A DNA stretch of 64,000 nt from Pseudomonas sp. Irchel s3f7 (GTDB taxonomy: Bacteria; Pseudomonadota; Gammaproteobacteria; Pseudomonadales; Pseudomonadaceae): NCBI RefSeq assembly GCF_900187615.1, contig NZ_FYDO01000009.1, positions 137,293 through 201,292 of the forward strand, read 5' to 3'. Positions within the stretch are counted from its first letter, which is position 1, and every line of letters starts with the position of its first letter. Below the pieces are notes generated by a model that did no database searches, was not told where the DNA came from, and was given only the letters and a program-made list of their open reading frames with translations. Both the position numbers and the translations under genes were made by a program. Shown here piece after piece: positions 1 to 8,387 of this stretch.

Positions 1-854
1 GCCGGGTCCATCCTCAGGAACTGGGTGAGGAAGAACAGCACGTAAAATTGCGCAGCGTAAAAGGTCACCGCTTGTCCGGCGTTGATGCTGAACAGGGCAA
101 TCAAGACGACTTTGAGGTTTTCCCATTTGCCGAACGACTCACGAATCGGCTGTTTGCACAGCTTGCCTTCTTCTTTCATTTTCACGAAGGCCGGCGATTC
201 GTGCAGGCTCATGCGGATCCAGGTCGAGATGCCCAGCAGCACGATGGAAAACAGGAACGGAATGCGCCAGCCCCAGACTTCGAACTGGTCGCCCGTGAAG
301 TAACGGCAGCCCAGTACCACCAGCAGCGACAGCAGCAAGCCGAGGGTCGCGGTCGACTGAATCCAGCTGGTGTGGAAACCACGCTTGCCGATGGGCGCGT
401 GCTCTGCGACATAAGTGGCAGCGCCGCCGTATTCACCGCCCAAGGCCAGGCCCTGAAGCATGCGCAGCACCACCAGAATGATCGGCGCGGCGATGCCGAT
501 GCTGGCGTAAGTCGGCAGCAACCCGACGCAGAACGTCGCCAGGCCCATGAGGACGATGGTGGCGAGGAAGGTGTATTTGCGTCCGATCATGTCTCCCAAC
601 CGACCGAACACCAGCGCACCGAATGGTCGCACGACGAAACCGGCGGCGAACGCCATCAGGGCAAAAATGAACGCCGTGGTGTCGTTGACCCCGGCGAAAA
701 ACTGTTTGCTGATCACCGCCGCGAGGGCGCCGTAGAGGAAAAAGTCATACCACTCGAAGACCGTCCCGAGGGAGGAGGCAAAGATGACTTTCTGGGTTTC
801 CTGACTGGTGCCCGCGCTGCGCACGGCTTCCAGGGTTTGAACGTTCTCTGACAT
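1..854 (-). CDS. MFS transporter, metabolite:H+ symporter (MHS) family, 3' truncated
   Basis: The reading frame starts at an ATG at 854 and runs leftwards off the window, so only the N-terminal 284 residues are visible. The early segment VFEWYDFFLYG, followed by FVVRPFGALVFGRLGD, is typical of the MHS branch of the major facilitator superfamily (proline/betaine, citrate and shikimate symporters). At least six hydrophobic segments can be seen, and the loop motif RPFGALVFGRLGDMIGRK lies between TM2 and TM3. It is an inner-membrane proton-coupled carrier, probably for an organic acid or betaine; the substrate cannot be read from the sequence. It follows the GMC oxidoreductase on the same strand, but a REP pair separates them, so co-transcription is uncertain. 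Confidence 0.9.
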   Translation of the reverse strand, partial: MSENVQTLEAVRSAGTSQETQKVIFASSLGTVFEWYDFFLYGALAAVISKQFFAGVNDTTAFIFALMAFAAGFVVRPFGALVFGRLGDMIGRKYTFLATIVLMGLATFCVGLLPTYASIGIAAPIILVVLRMLQGLALGGEYGGAATYVAEHAPIGKRGFHTSWIQSTATLGLLLSLLVVLGCRYFTGDQFEVWGWRIPFLFSIVLLGISTWIRMSLHESPAFVKMKEEGKLCKQPIRESFGKWENLKVVLIALFSINAGQAVTFYAAQFYVLFFLTQFLRMDP

Positions 855-944
855 ACCGGTATCCCTCACAGTGATTGTTTTTGTTGTTCCACTGTCGGCA
901 CCTGCCTTGTGGGCGGGTGCCGCTGTCGATGCATCGGACATCCC

Positions 945-1033
945 TGTAGGAGCCGGCTTGCCGGCGAAGGCGACCGTGAGTCGACATCAACGTTGACTGA
1001 TGCGCCGCTTTCGCCAGCAAGCCGGCTCCTACA
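945..1033. repeat. REP pair (REPIN), TGTAGGAGCCGGCTTGC class
   Basis: Two inverted copies of TGTAGGAGCCGGCTTG with a short variable centre can fold into a long hairpin. It separates the transporter from the GMC oxidoreductase gene. Confidence 0.9.
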
Positions 1034-1049
1034 TGTTTGTGTACCGAGT

Positions 1050-2696
1050 TCAGGCGTTTGCTGACAGTTCCATTGACTGCTTCACGCTCCTTGTGTCTGG
1101 GTTGAGAATCATCTGTGCCGCTTTCTCGGCAATCATCAACGTCGGTGAGCAGGTGTTGCCCGAGGTGATGCGCGGCATGATCGAGGCATCGGCGATACGC
1201 AGGCCGGGGATGCCGTGCACGCGCAGTTGGGCATCGACCACCGCAGCGGCGTCGTTGCCCATGCGGCAGGTGCCCACCGGATGGAAAATCGTCGTACCGA
1301 TTCGGGCGGCGGCTTCGTGCAGTTGTTCTTCGCTTTGCAGGCTGTCACCGGGCAGGTACTCGACCGGTTTGAATGCCTTCAGGGCCGGGGCGGCCACGAT
1401 GCGTCGGGTCAGGCGGATCGCGTCGGCGGCGACGCGCAAATCCTCCGGATGACTCAGGTAATTGGGTTGAATCAGCGGCGCTTCCTGCGGATCGGCGGAG
1501 CGGATTTCCACCCGGCCACGGCTTTGCGGACGCAGGTCGCAGACCGACGCCGTAAACGCCGGAAACGCATGCAGCGGTTCGCCAAAGCGCTCCAGCGACA
1601 GCGGTTGCACGTGGTACTCAAGGTTCGCTGAAGTCTGTTCCGGGCCGGAACGGGCGAATGCACCGAGCTGACTCGGCGCCATGGACAGCGGGCCGCTGCG
1701 GTCATAGAGGTAGCGCAGGCCCATGCCCATCTTGCCCCACAGGCTGCCGGCAATCTGGTTCAGGGTGCGGGCGTTTTCCAGTTTGTAGATCAGCCGCAAC
1801 TGCAGGTGATCCTGCAGATTGGCGCCCACGCCGGACAGCTCATGGGCGATGCCGATCCCCAGTCGCTCCAGCAACGGACGCGGCCCGATGCCGGAACGTT
1901 GCAGGATGCTCGGCGACCCGACGGAGCCCGCGCACAGGATGATTTCCTTGCGCGCCTTGAAGGTCCTGGCCTGATCTTGCCAGCGGGCACTGACTGCCGC
2001 CGCCCGGCTGTTTTCCAGCAGTACGCGGTCGACTTCAACGCCGGTCAGCACGGTGAGATTGGGTCGATGCCGAGCCGGTTTGAGAAACGCCTTGGCCGCA
2101 TTCCAGCGAATACCGGCCTTCTGATTGACCTGAAAGTAGCCGCAACCTTCGTTGTCGCCCTGGTTGAAATCATCGATGCTGGCAATGCCGCTTTGTTCGG
2201 CGGCGTTACGAAAGGCATCGAGGATCGGCCAGGACAGACGCTGGCGCTCGACCCGCCAGTCGCCGCTGGCGCCGTGAAACTCAGAATCACCGGCAAAGTG
2301 GTTTTCGCTTTTCTTGAACAGCGGCAGCACGTCCTGCCAGGCCCATCCCGGATTGCCGTCGGCCGCCCAGCCGTCGTAGTCCCCGGCCTGGCCGCGCATG
2401 TAAATCATACCGTTGATCGACGAGCAGCCGCCCAGTACTTTGCCGCGCGGATAGCTCAGGGCGCGGCCTTGCAGGCCCGGTTGCGCTTCGGTCTTGAAGC
2501 ACCAGTCGGTACGTGGGTTGCCGATGCAGAACAGGTAACCCACGGGGATGTGAATCCACGCATAGTTGTCGCGGCCCCCGGCTTCGAGCAACAGCACGCG
2601 GTGCTGCGGATCGCCCGACAGTCGATTGGCCAGCAAACACCCGGCCGGCCCGGCCCCGACCACGATGTAGTCGTATTCATCAAGGGAAGTCTGCAT
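1050..2696 (-). CDS. GMC-family FAD-dependent oxidoreductase (choline/alcohol dehydrogenase-like)
   Basis: This 548-residue protein matches the glucose-methanol-choline oxidoreductase family, which oxidises alcohols to aldehydes with FAD. The N-terminal dinucleotide fold reads VVGAGPAGC, the GMC signature PRGKVLGGCSSINGM lies near residues 83-97, and the C-terminal catalytic motif FHPVGTCRMG supplies His472, with Asn514 in TSGNT as the second active-site residue. Length is normal for the BetA/AlkJ group. There is no signal peptide, so it acts in the cytoplasm or at the inner membrane face. The ATG at 2696 follows GAGGTCAGGG. It is divergent from a LysR-type gene, which is probably its regulator. 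The actual alcohol substrate is unknown. Confidence 0.92.
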   Translation of the reverse strand: MQTSLDEYDYIVVGAGPAGCLLANRLSGDPQHRVLLLEAGGRDNYAWIHIPVGYLFCIGNPRTDWCFKTEAQPGLQGRALSYPRGKVLGGCSSINGMIYMRGQAGDYDGWAADGNPGWAWQDVLPLFKKSENHFAGDSEFHGASGDWRVERQRLSWPILDAFRNAAEQSGIASIDDFNQGDNEGCGYFQVNQKAGIRWNAAKAFLKPARHRPNLTVLTGVEVDRVLLENSRAAAVSARWQDQARTFKARKEIILCAGSVGSPSILQRSGIGPRPLLERLGIGIAHELSGVGANLQDHLQLRLIYKLENARTLNQIAGSLWGKMGMGLRYLYDRSGPLSMAPSQLGAFARSGPEQTSANLEYHVQPLSLERFGEPLHAFPAFTASVCDLRPQSRGRVEIRSADPQEAPLIQPNYLSHPEDLRVAADAIRLTRRIVAAPALKAFKPVEYLPGDSLQSEEQLHEAAARIGTTIFHPVGTCRMGNDAAAVVDAQLRVHGIPGLRIADASIMPRITSGNTCSPTLMIAEKAAQMILNPDTRSVKQSMELSANA

Positions 2697-2828
2697 CCCT
2701 GACCTCGTTTGTTGTTCTTGTTGCCTGTCATCCTAGTTGTTAGCTTTCGTCAAAAGAATGTTAGTTTTTGCGCAGCGGCTGTGCGTTTTTAAACAGCGCC
2801 ATCCACAGCGAACAACCAGGGACGAATC

Positions 2829-3725
2829 ATGTTTGACTGGAATGACTTGCGGTTTTTCCTCGAATTGCAGCGCAGCGGGCGTTTGCTCACGGCGGCGCGC
2901 CGGTTGAACACGACGCACGCCACCGTGGCGCGGCACATCGAAGCCATCGAAAAGAGCCTCGGCACGGCGTTGTTTGTTCAACACGCCCAAGGCTATGAAC
3001 TGACCCCGGCCGGTGAAGCGCTGCTTAAACACGCCGAGGCGATGGAAAACGTCGCGCTGCTGGCGCAGGAGGAAATCACCCAGTCCACGGCTCCGCTGGG
3101 CAAGATTCGCGTCGGGGTGACGGAAGGGCTGGGCATCATGTTTCTCGCCAGTCGCATGAACGGCTTGTTCGAGCGCTACCCGGGGCTGGAGGTGGAACTG
3201 GTGGCGGTGCCGCGCTTTGTCAGCATCCTCAACCGTGAGGCGGAGATCAGCATCCACCTCGAACGCCCGTCCGCCGACATGCTGGTCACCCGCAAGCTCA
3301 CGGACTATCGCCTGGCGCTCTATGCCAGCCAGGCTTATCTCGACCGTTCGCCACCGCTGCGCAGCCGCGAAGACCTGGGGCGCCACGCGTGGATCGGTTA
3401 TGTCGATGATTTGCTGTTCAGCCAGGAATTGATGTTCCTCAACAGCTTCTGCCGTAACCCGCAGGTGGTGTTCCACAGCACCAGCGTGATCGCCCAGCAA
3501 CAAGCGGCGCGGTCGGGGCTGGGGATCGCGGTGCTGCCGTGTTACATGGCCAGCGACGATCCGGGGCTGGTGCCGCTGTTGCCGGACGAAAGCATCCAGC
3601 GCAGCTACTGGATCAGCACCCGCCGCGAGCTGCACAAGTCTGTGCGGCTAAGGGTGCTGTGGGATTATGTGGTGGAGTTGTGTGAGCGGGAGCAAGCCCT
3701 GCTACTGCCCCCCAATCCCCTGTAG
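2829..3725 (+). CDS. LysR-family transcriptional regulator
   Basis: The 298-residue product has an N-terminal winged helix-turn-helix over residues 1-65 (DWNDLRFFLELQRSGRLLTA, then ARHIEAIEKSLG) and a LysR substrate-binding domain after about residue 90. It is transcribed divergently from the GMC oxidoreductase with 132 bp between them, the usual arrangement for a LysR regulator and its target. The C-terminus (EQALLLPPNPL) and the TAG stop at 3723-3725 run into a REP element, so the stop codon is part of the repeat. The ligand is not predictable; an intermediate of the alcohol handled by the neighbouring enzyme is a reasonable guess. Confidence 0.92.
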   Translation: MFDWNDLRFFLELQRSGRLLTAARRLNTTHATVARHIEAIEKSLGTALFVQHAQGYELTPAGEALLKHAEAMENVALLAQEEITQSTAPLGKIRVGVTEGLGIMFLASRMNGLFERYPGLEVELVAVPRFVSILNREAEISIHLERPSADMLVTRKLTDYRLALYASQAYLDRSPPLRSREDLGRHAWIGYVDDLLFSQELMFLNSFCRNPQVVFHSTSVIAQQQAARSGLGIAVLPCYMASDDPGLVPLLPDESIQRSYWISTRRELHKSVRLRVLWDYVVELCEREQALLLPPNPL

Positions 3726-3802
3726 GAGCCGGCTTGCCGGCGAAGAGGTCTCAAGGTTTTCATCATGTTCAAGGCCCATTCGCCGGCAAGCCAGCTCCTA
3801 CA
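3721..3802. repeat. REP pair between convergent genes
   Basis: TGTAGGAGCCGGCTTGCCGG and its inverted mate flank a 30-base centre. The element sits between the convergent LysR and alkC genes and provides the TAG stop codon of the LysR gene. Confidence 0.9.
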
Positions 3803-3828
3803 GGTCCGGTTCTAACGAAGAAATGCAG

Positions 3829-4929
3829 TCAAACGATCTCGAATTGTGTACTGGCCAACCGTTCCCCATTCACCATGATGTGCACGGCGTGAACGCCCGC
3901 ATAATGCCGGCGCGTCGTGAGTTCCTTGATCTGTTGCCCCCGGCTGACGGTTTCGCTGGCCATGCCGGGCAGTGTCAGCGTCTTGAGCTTGAACACCTTC
4001 GCCGACGTGCTGCCGTTGGCTTTGACGTAATCGATGGCGTAATCGATCACCAGACGCTGACTGTCCTCAACCGTGGATTTGACGACAAAGGACAGGGTGA
4101 TCTTTTCCCCCAGACCAATCACCGGCGGATTGATCTGTAACTCGCTGATGTCCACTTCAGGCTTGCCGCCCGCACCAATAATCGCCAGCGCGCGCGGGTT
4201 GCCCTGTTTGATCAGGCTGCGCAAGGCATGTTTGGCGATCCACGCGGTGTGTTTGTTATCCAGCGACCAGCCTTCGATCAGCTCCAGCACCCACTCGGGA
4301 TGGTCCTTGGTGATGTCGTTGAGGTGATTGGCCACGGATTTTCGTACGTAAAGGCTGGTGTCGGCCTTCAGGTTGTCGAGGATTTTGACGGCGAGGCGTG
4401 GCTCAGCCTGGACCTGTTCCAGTCGAAACGACCAAGGCAGGCGGGGTCGGCAGCCTTCGCTGGCCAGGCGTCGCACGTGTTCGTTGTCATCCAGCGACCA
4501 GTCATGCATCCGCTTGAGCGAACGCTCGAAGTCGCTGCGCAGAAAGTAGCGGATCGCAAACTCCGAAGAGCCGAAGCAGGTGAAATACTTGAGCGCATCC
4601 ATCGACTGCTCGAACGCATGGCCGCCGTAGCGGGCGACGTAGTGCGGCAGGCACATGCTGACGAAACCGCTGTTCAGGCGGGGGGCGAGGGCGCGCAGGA
4701 CCTCCAGCGATGCTGTGTAATCTAGCGGCAACACCGCGTGCAGGCATTCGCTGACCCGGGCCATGCGCTGCATCACGCTCAGCTCTGCCAGACCGGATCG
4801 GGCCAGTTTCAGGAACGCCTTCGCGTCAAACCCGGGATAGACCGCCGTCATCTCGGTGGCGATGTGCTCGAGGCGCTCGACGTTGAAGATTTCCTTGAGC
4901 GCGGGCGAAGACGAGTCAGCGTCACTCAT
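3829..4929 (-). CDS. alkC: DNA alkylation repair glycosylase, AlkC type with C-terminal Ig-like domain
   Basis: The 366-residue protein is built of HEAT-like helical repeats over roughly residues 1-250 (for example KYFTCFGSSEFAIRYFLRSD and YVRKSVANHLNDITKDHP), as in the AlkC/AlkD non-base-flipping DNA glycosylases. It ends with an all-beta stretch of about 100 residues (INPPVIGLGEKITLSF onward) that fits the Ig-like domain known from a Pseudomonas fluorescens AlkC. Family members excise positively charged lesions such as N3-methyladenine and N3-methylcytosine. Its ATG overlaps the kefB stop in an ATGA, so translation is probably coupled to the potassium-efflux gene. AlkD is the alternative, but AlkD lacks the C-terminal domain. 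Confidence 0.82.
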   Translation of the reverse strand: MSDADSSSPALKEIFNVERLEHIATEMTAVYPGFDAKAFLKLARSGLAELSVMQRMARVSECLHAVLPLDYTASLEVLRALAPRLNSGFVSMCLPHYVARYGGHAFEQSMDALKYFTCFGSSEFAIRYFLRSDFERSLKRMHDWSLDDNEHVRRLASEGCRPRLPWSFRLEQVQAEPRLAVKILDNLKADTSLYVRKSVANHLNDITKDHPEWVLELIEGWSLDNKHTAWIAKHALRSLIKQGNPRALAIIGAGGKPEVDISELQINPPVIGLGEKITLSFVVKSTVEDSQRLVIDYAIDYVKANGSTSAKVFKLKTLTLPGMASETVSRGQQIKELTTRRHYAGVHAVHIMVNGERLASTQFEIV

Positions 4930-6749
4930 TGAGGTGTCCTTGTTTTGCTTCCCGCTCGCTCTTCGAGCTCATCGGACTCAAACAAGCGCGCCAGTTCCGC
5001 CCGCGCTTCCTGTGCCGTTTGCAGAACCTTCGCCGCGTCGTCATACACGGCATGCTGGGCTTCGAGCACCTGCTCATCGTGATGCTTGAAGCGCTTGATC
5101 CGCGCATCGGCCTGAGCCTGGGTCAACCCGAGGCCGATCAGGGTTTGCCGGCTCATTTCCAGGCTGGAGTAAAAGGTCTCGCGCACCGCGTGTGCACCGA
5201 CGTCCATCAAGCGGTGCACGTGTTGGCGGTTTCGGGCGCGGGCGATGATTTTCAGGTGAGGGTAGAGCTTGCGCACCCGTTCGGCGGTCTTGATGTTGGT
5301 GTCCGGATCATCAGTAGCGATCACGAAAAACTCGGCTTCCCCCACTTTGGCGGCGTTGAGGATTTCCGGGCGCATCGGGTCGCCATAGAACACCGGTACG
5401 CCACCAAAACTGCGCGACAGCTCGATGGTTTCAATCGAGGTATCGAGGGCGACGAACTTGACGTTCTGCGCCCGCAGGATCCGCGCAACGATCTGCCCCA
5501 TGCGGCCCATACCGGCGATGACCACCCGCGGGGCATCGGTATCGATTTCACGGAATTTCTCCGGCACTTCGACCGGTTGCACTTTCGGTCTGACCAGCCG
5601 CGCGCACACCAGCAGTAACAGAGGTGTCACGGCCATCGACAGGGTGATCGTCAACACCAGCAGGTCGTACAACTGCGGCACGAACAGCTCATGGTCGCGA
5701 CCGATCTTGAACACCACGAAGGCAAATTCACCGCCGGCCGCCAGCACGATCCCCAGACGAATCGCGCTGACCTTGTTCAAACCACCGGCCAGGTGACCGA
5801 CGATAAACAGCAACGGCAGCTTGATTGCGATCAACAGCAGGGTCAGGCCCAGCACCGTGATCGGTGCACTCAGCAACAGGTTGAGGTTGGCGCCCATGCC
5901 GACGCTGATGAAAAACAGCCCCAACAACAGGCCCTTGAAGGGTTCGATCTGCGATTCCAGTTCGTGACGGTATTCGGAGTCCGCCAACAGCAGGCCGGCC
6001 AAAAAGGCCCCCAGGGCCATGGAAATACCGGCCAGTTCCATGAGCCACGCGGTGCCGATCACCACCAGCAACGCCGTGGCGGTGAACACTTCAGGCAACG
6101 CAGCTTTGCTCACCACGCGAAAGATCGGGCGCAGCAGATAACGTCCGCCGACCACCACCACCGCGATGCTGGCCAACACCTGCAAGCCGTGGTTCAGGTT
6201 TTCGGCGGCACTGGCGCTGTGACTGCCCCCGGCGAGCAACGGCACCATGGCGATCAGCGGGATTGCCGCGATGTCCTGGAACAGCAGAATCGCAAACGCC
6301 AGCCGCCCGTGGGGGCTGGTCAACTCCTTGCGCTCGGCCAGGCTTTGCAGGCCGAATGCGGTGGACGACAACGCCAGCCCAAGGCCCAGAACGATCGCAC
6401 TGTTCAACGGCTGACCGAAGACAAACAACGCCACGACGCCAATCGTCGAACCGGTCAGCAACACCTGCGCCAAACCCACACCGAACACCGACTTGCGCAT
6501 CACCCACAAGCGTCGCGGTGACAGTTCCAGGCCAATGATGAACAGCAGCAGCACCACACCGAGTTCGGAGATATTGGCGACGCTCTGCGGATTGTCGATA
6601 AGCCCCAGCACCGAAGGGCCAATGATCACCCCGGCAAACAGATAACCCAGCACCGCTCCCAGTTGCAGGCGCTTGGCCAGGGGCACGATCAGCACGGCCG
6701 CGCAAAGAAACACGACAGCGGCTTGCAGCAGATTGCCTTCATGGGGCAT
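4926..6749 (-). CDS. kefB: Glutathione-regulated K+ efflux antiporter, KefB/KefC type (CPA2 family)
   Basis: The protein has about twelve transmembrane segments followed by a C-terminal RCK_N NAD-binding domain (VVIAGMGRMGQIVARIL) and a charged tail. GYLFAGVIIGPSVLGLI and LGVVLLLFIIGLELSPR are conserved CPA2 segments, and the internal HELESQ loop is as in KefB/KefC. Such proteins exchange K+ for H+ when glutathione adducts of electrophiles bind, acidifying the cytoplasm as protection. I chose the ATG at 6749 (MPHEGNLLQ, 607 residues) because GGAG lies nine bases upstream; in-frame ATG 6764 and TTG 6788 are longer options. No kefF/kefG ancillary oxidoreductase is next to it. It overlaps alkC by four bases. 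Confidence 0.88.
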   Translation of the reverse strand: MPHEGNLLQAAVVFLCAAVLIVPLAKRLQLGAVLGYLFAGVIIGPSVLGLIDNPQSVANISELGVVLLLFIIGLELSPRRLWVMRKSVFGVGLAQVLLTGSTIGVVALFVFGQPLNSAIVLGLGLALSSTAFGLQSLAERKELTSPHGRLAFAILLFQDIAAIPLIAMVPLLAGGSHSASAAENLNHGLQVLASIAVVVVGGRYLLRPIFRVVSKAALPEVFTATALLVVIGTAWLMELAGISMALGAFLAGLLLADSEYRHELESQIEPFKGLLLGLFFISVGMGANLNLLLSAPITVLGLTLLLIAIKLPLLFIVGHLAGGLNKVSAIRLGIVLAAGGEFAFVVFKIGRDHELFVPQLYDLLVLTITLSMAVTPLLLLVCARLVRPKVQPVEVPEKFREIDTDAPRVVIAGMGRMGQIVARILRAQNVKFVALDTSIETIELSRSFGGVPVFYGDPMRPEILNAAKVGEAEFFVIATDDPDTNIKTAERVRKLYPHLKIIARARNRQHVHRLMDVGAHAVRETFYSSLEMSRQTLIGLGLTQAQADARIKRFKHHDEQVLEAQHAVYDDAAKVLQTAQEARAELARLFESDELEERAGSKTRTPQ

Positions 6750-6956
6750 GAACAAAAACTCCATCAACTTGGTACGGCGGGGCGTCAAGGATAAGGGTTA
6801 GGCGTTCAGAAGATCCACTGCAAGCCAGGTCGATTCAGACTCCGCCACACAACAATGCGTTTGAAACAATTGATCATCAAGACTCGATTGATTTTGCCCG
6901 GCATTCAAGTAAAACCCGCAGAGTGTTCGAAATGATGGATATCAGGAGGCTGTTCG

Positions 6957-7421
6957 TTGGAAAAGAAACCCCTTTACCGCAAGGTCAACACTCGAACCTG
7001 GGGTGTGTGGCGCAACGAGCAGACCGGTGAGTATAGGCACCAACGGCACACCCAATATGAAATCCGCAATGAATCGTCACGCGGTTCAATGCACTCAACC
7101 CGTCGCCATGGGTTTGATTACACGCCGTTGTTCCGGTTTTTGCTTTCGCGGGTAGGAGGAGACTGGGATGAAATTTTCAGTGAGGCCGTCAGTCGTCTCG
7201 ACCGCCCTGAACCGGTGTTCTGGATGGTCGCCCTGCATGAGGACGAAAGAGAAGAAGTAGTTTGTTTGGGGGAATCAAGTTACTTCAGCGGATTGTATGT
7301 CGATGACCAAAAGCGCCTGCAGATTGTGAATCCTCAACTCAATGCACAGGACATGCAGCCTTACTGTCAATGTTGCACCCACACGTTCAACGGCAAGCTG
7401 TTCGGCAAACGTAAAGACTAA
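6957..7421 (+). CDS. Conserved protein of unknown function, TTG start
   Basis: The 154-residue product is soluble and rich in Arg, His and aromatic residues. The N-terminal part contains a basic stretch (EYRHQRHTQYEIRNESSRGS), then HGFDYTPLFRFLLSRVGGDW, and the C-terminus has a cysteine cluster (PYCQCCTHTFNGK) that could bind a metal. AGGAGG at 6944-6949 sits seven bases before the TTG at 6957, and nearby ATGs are out of frame, so TTG is the supported start. I do not recognise a functional family. It stands alone between the divergent kefB gene and the FKBP gene, with an AT-richer upstream region. Coding character is convincing; the function is open. Confidence 0.75.
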   Translation: MEKKPLYRKVNTRTWGVWRNEQTGEYRHQRHTQYEIRNESSRGSMHSTRRHGFDYTPLFRFLLSRVGGDWDEIFSEAVSRLDRPEPVFWMVALHEDEREEVVCLGESSYFSGLYVDDQKRLQIVNPQLNAQDMQPYCQCCTHTFNGKLFGKRKD

Positions 7422-7548
7422 TTCAGGCTACACCAGCATTGCGCTTAAGCTTACGGGCTGAAACGGGACGGTTGCCAATCGAAGGCAAATCTGGGAAAAC
7501 GGCGCCCATCAGGCCCTTTTGGGCGAGTGAGCATACGAGTGAAATTCA

Positions 7549-7887
7549 ATGAATGACGAGCTTCAGATAATTGATCTTCAGGTGGGCGACGGTAAAGCCG
7601 CCAGCAAAGGCGCTTTGATCACCACCCAGTATCGTGGTTGGCTGGAAGACGGCAGCGAATTCGACTCTTCCTACAGCCGTGGCAAACCTTTCCAGTGCGT
7701 GATTGGCACAGGGCGAGTCATCAAGGGGTGGGACCAAGGCATCACGGGCATGCAGGTCGGCGGCAAACGCAAGCTGCTGGTGCCGGCGCATCTGGCGTAT
7801 GGCGAGCGCAGCATGGGCAAGATCCCGCCGAACTCGAACCTGATTTTCGAGATCGAGTTGCTGGAAGTGCTGACGCGCGATGATTGA
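7549..7887 (+). CDS. FKBP-type peptidyl-prolyl cis-trans isomerase
   Basis: This 112-residue single-domain protein is a minimal FKBP. It catalyses proline cis-trans isomerisation during protein folding. The family pattern is clear: YRGWLEDGSEFDSSYSRGKP, then VIKGWDQGITGMQVGGKRKL, then LAYGERSMGKIPPNSNLIFE. No signal peptide is present, so it is cytoplasmic. Length is normal for small FKBPs. The stop codon lies inside the next gene, which overlaps by eight bases, so the two are probably translated from one message. Confidence 0.95.
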   Translation: MNDELQIIDLQVGDGKAASKGALITTQYRGWLEDGSEFDSSYSRGKPFQCVIGTGRVIKGWDQGITGMQVGGKRKLLVPAHLAYGERSMGKIPPNSNLIFEIELLEVLTRDD

Positions 7888-8380
7888 TCGTGATTGCCCG
7901 GAAGGGTTGCTGAACGAGGAGTACACCGCGGCGATTGAGCTGATCGACGCCTCCTATCGGCATTGGACCGGGAAAAACCTGCCGGCTCCGGACTCATTGA
8001 GCCCGACCGGGCGCCTGCACTGGCTTCATGCGCACGCGCCCTACAGTCTGTTAGCCCACGGCACCGAAGACGATCCGCTGTTTTTCTACGCCAACCAACA
8101 GACCTTGGCCTGTTTCAAATACCCGCGCTCCGAATTCCTCGGCATGCCGTCGCGCTTCAGCGCTTCGCCGCTCGACCGTGCCATGCGCCAGACATTGCTC
8201 GAACAGGTCACGGCCCACGGCATTGCCCATGGTTACAGCGGCTATCGGGTAGACAAGGCGGGCAATGCCTTCATGATTCATGAAGGCAAAGTGTGGACGC
8301 TGATTGACCGCAATGGCCAGCGCAAAGGGCAGGCAGCGTTGTTTTGGCCGGATGCCGGGCGGGTGGGGGAGTTGGGTTGA
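7880..8380 (+). CDS. MEKHLA domain-containing (PAS-related) protein
   Basis: The 166-residue protein is nearly all one MEKHLA domain, a PAS-like fold named from plant HD-ZIP III proteins and also found as stand-alone bacterial proteins. Supporting stretches are DDPLFFYANQQTLACFKYPR, EFLGMPSRFSA and VDKAGNAFMIHEGKVWTL. A signalling or ligand-sensing role is usual for PAS-like folds, but there is no output domain here and no experimental function I can name. It starts eight bases before the FKBP stop. It is convergent with the P450 gene, whose stop lies seven bases beyond its own. Confidence 0.88.
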   Translation: MIDRDCPEGLLNEEYTAAIELIDASYRHWTGKNLPAPDSLSPTGRLHWLHAHAPYSLLAHGTEDDPLFFYANQQTLACFKYPRSEFLGMPSRFSASPLDRAMRQTLLEQVTAHGIAHGYSGYRVDKAGNAFMIHEGKVWTLIDRNGQRKGQAALFWPDAGRVGELG

Positions 8381-8387
8381 TTGCCGA

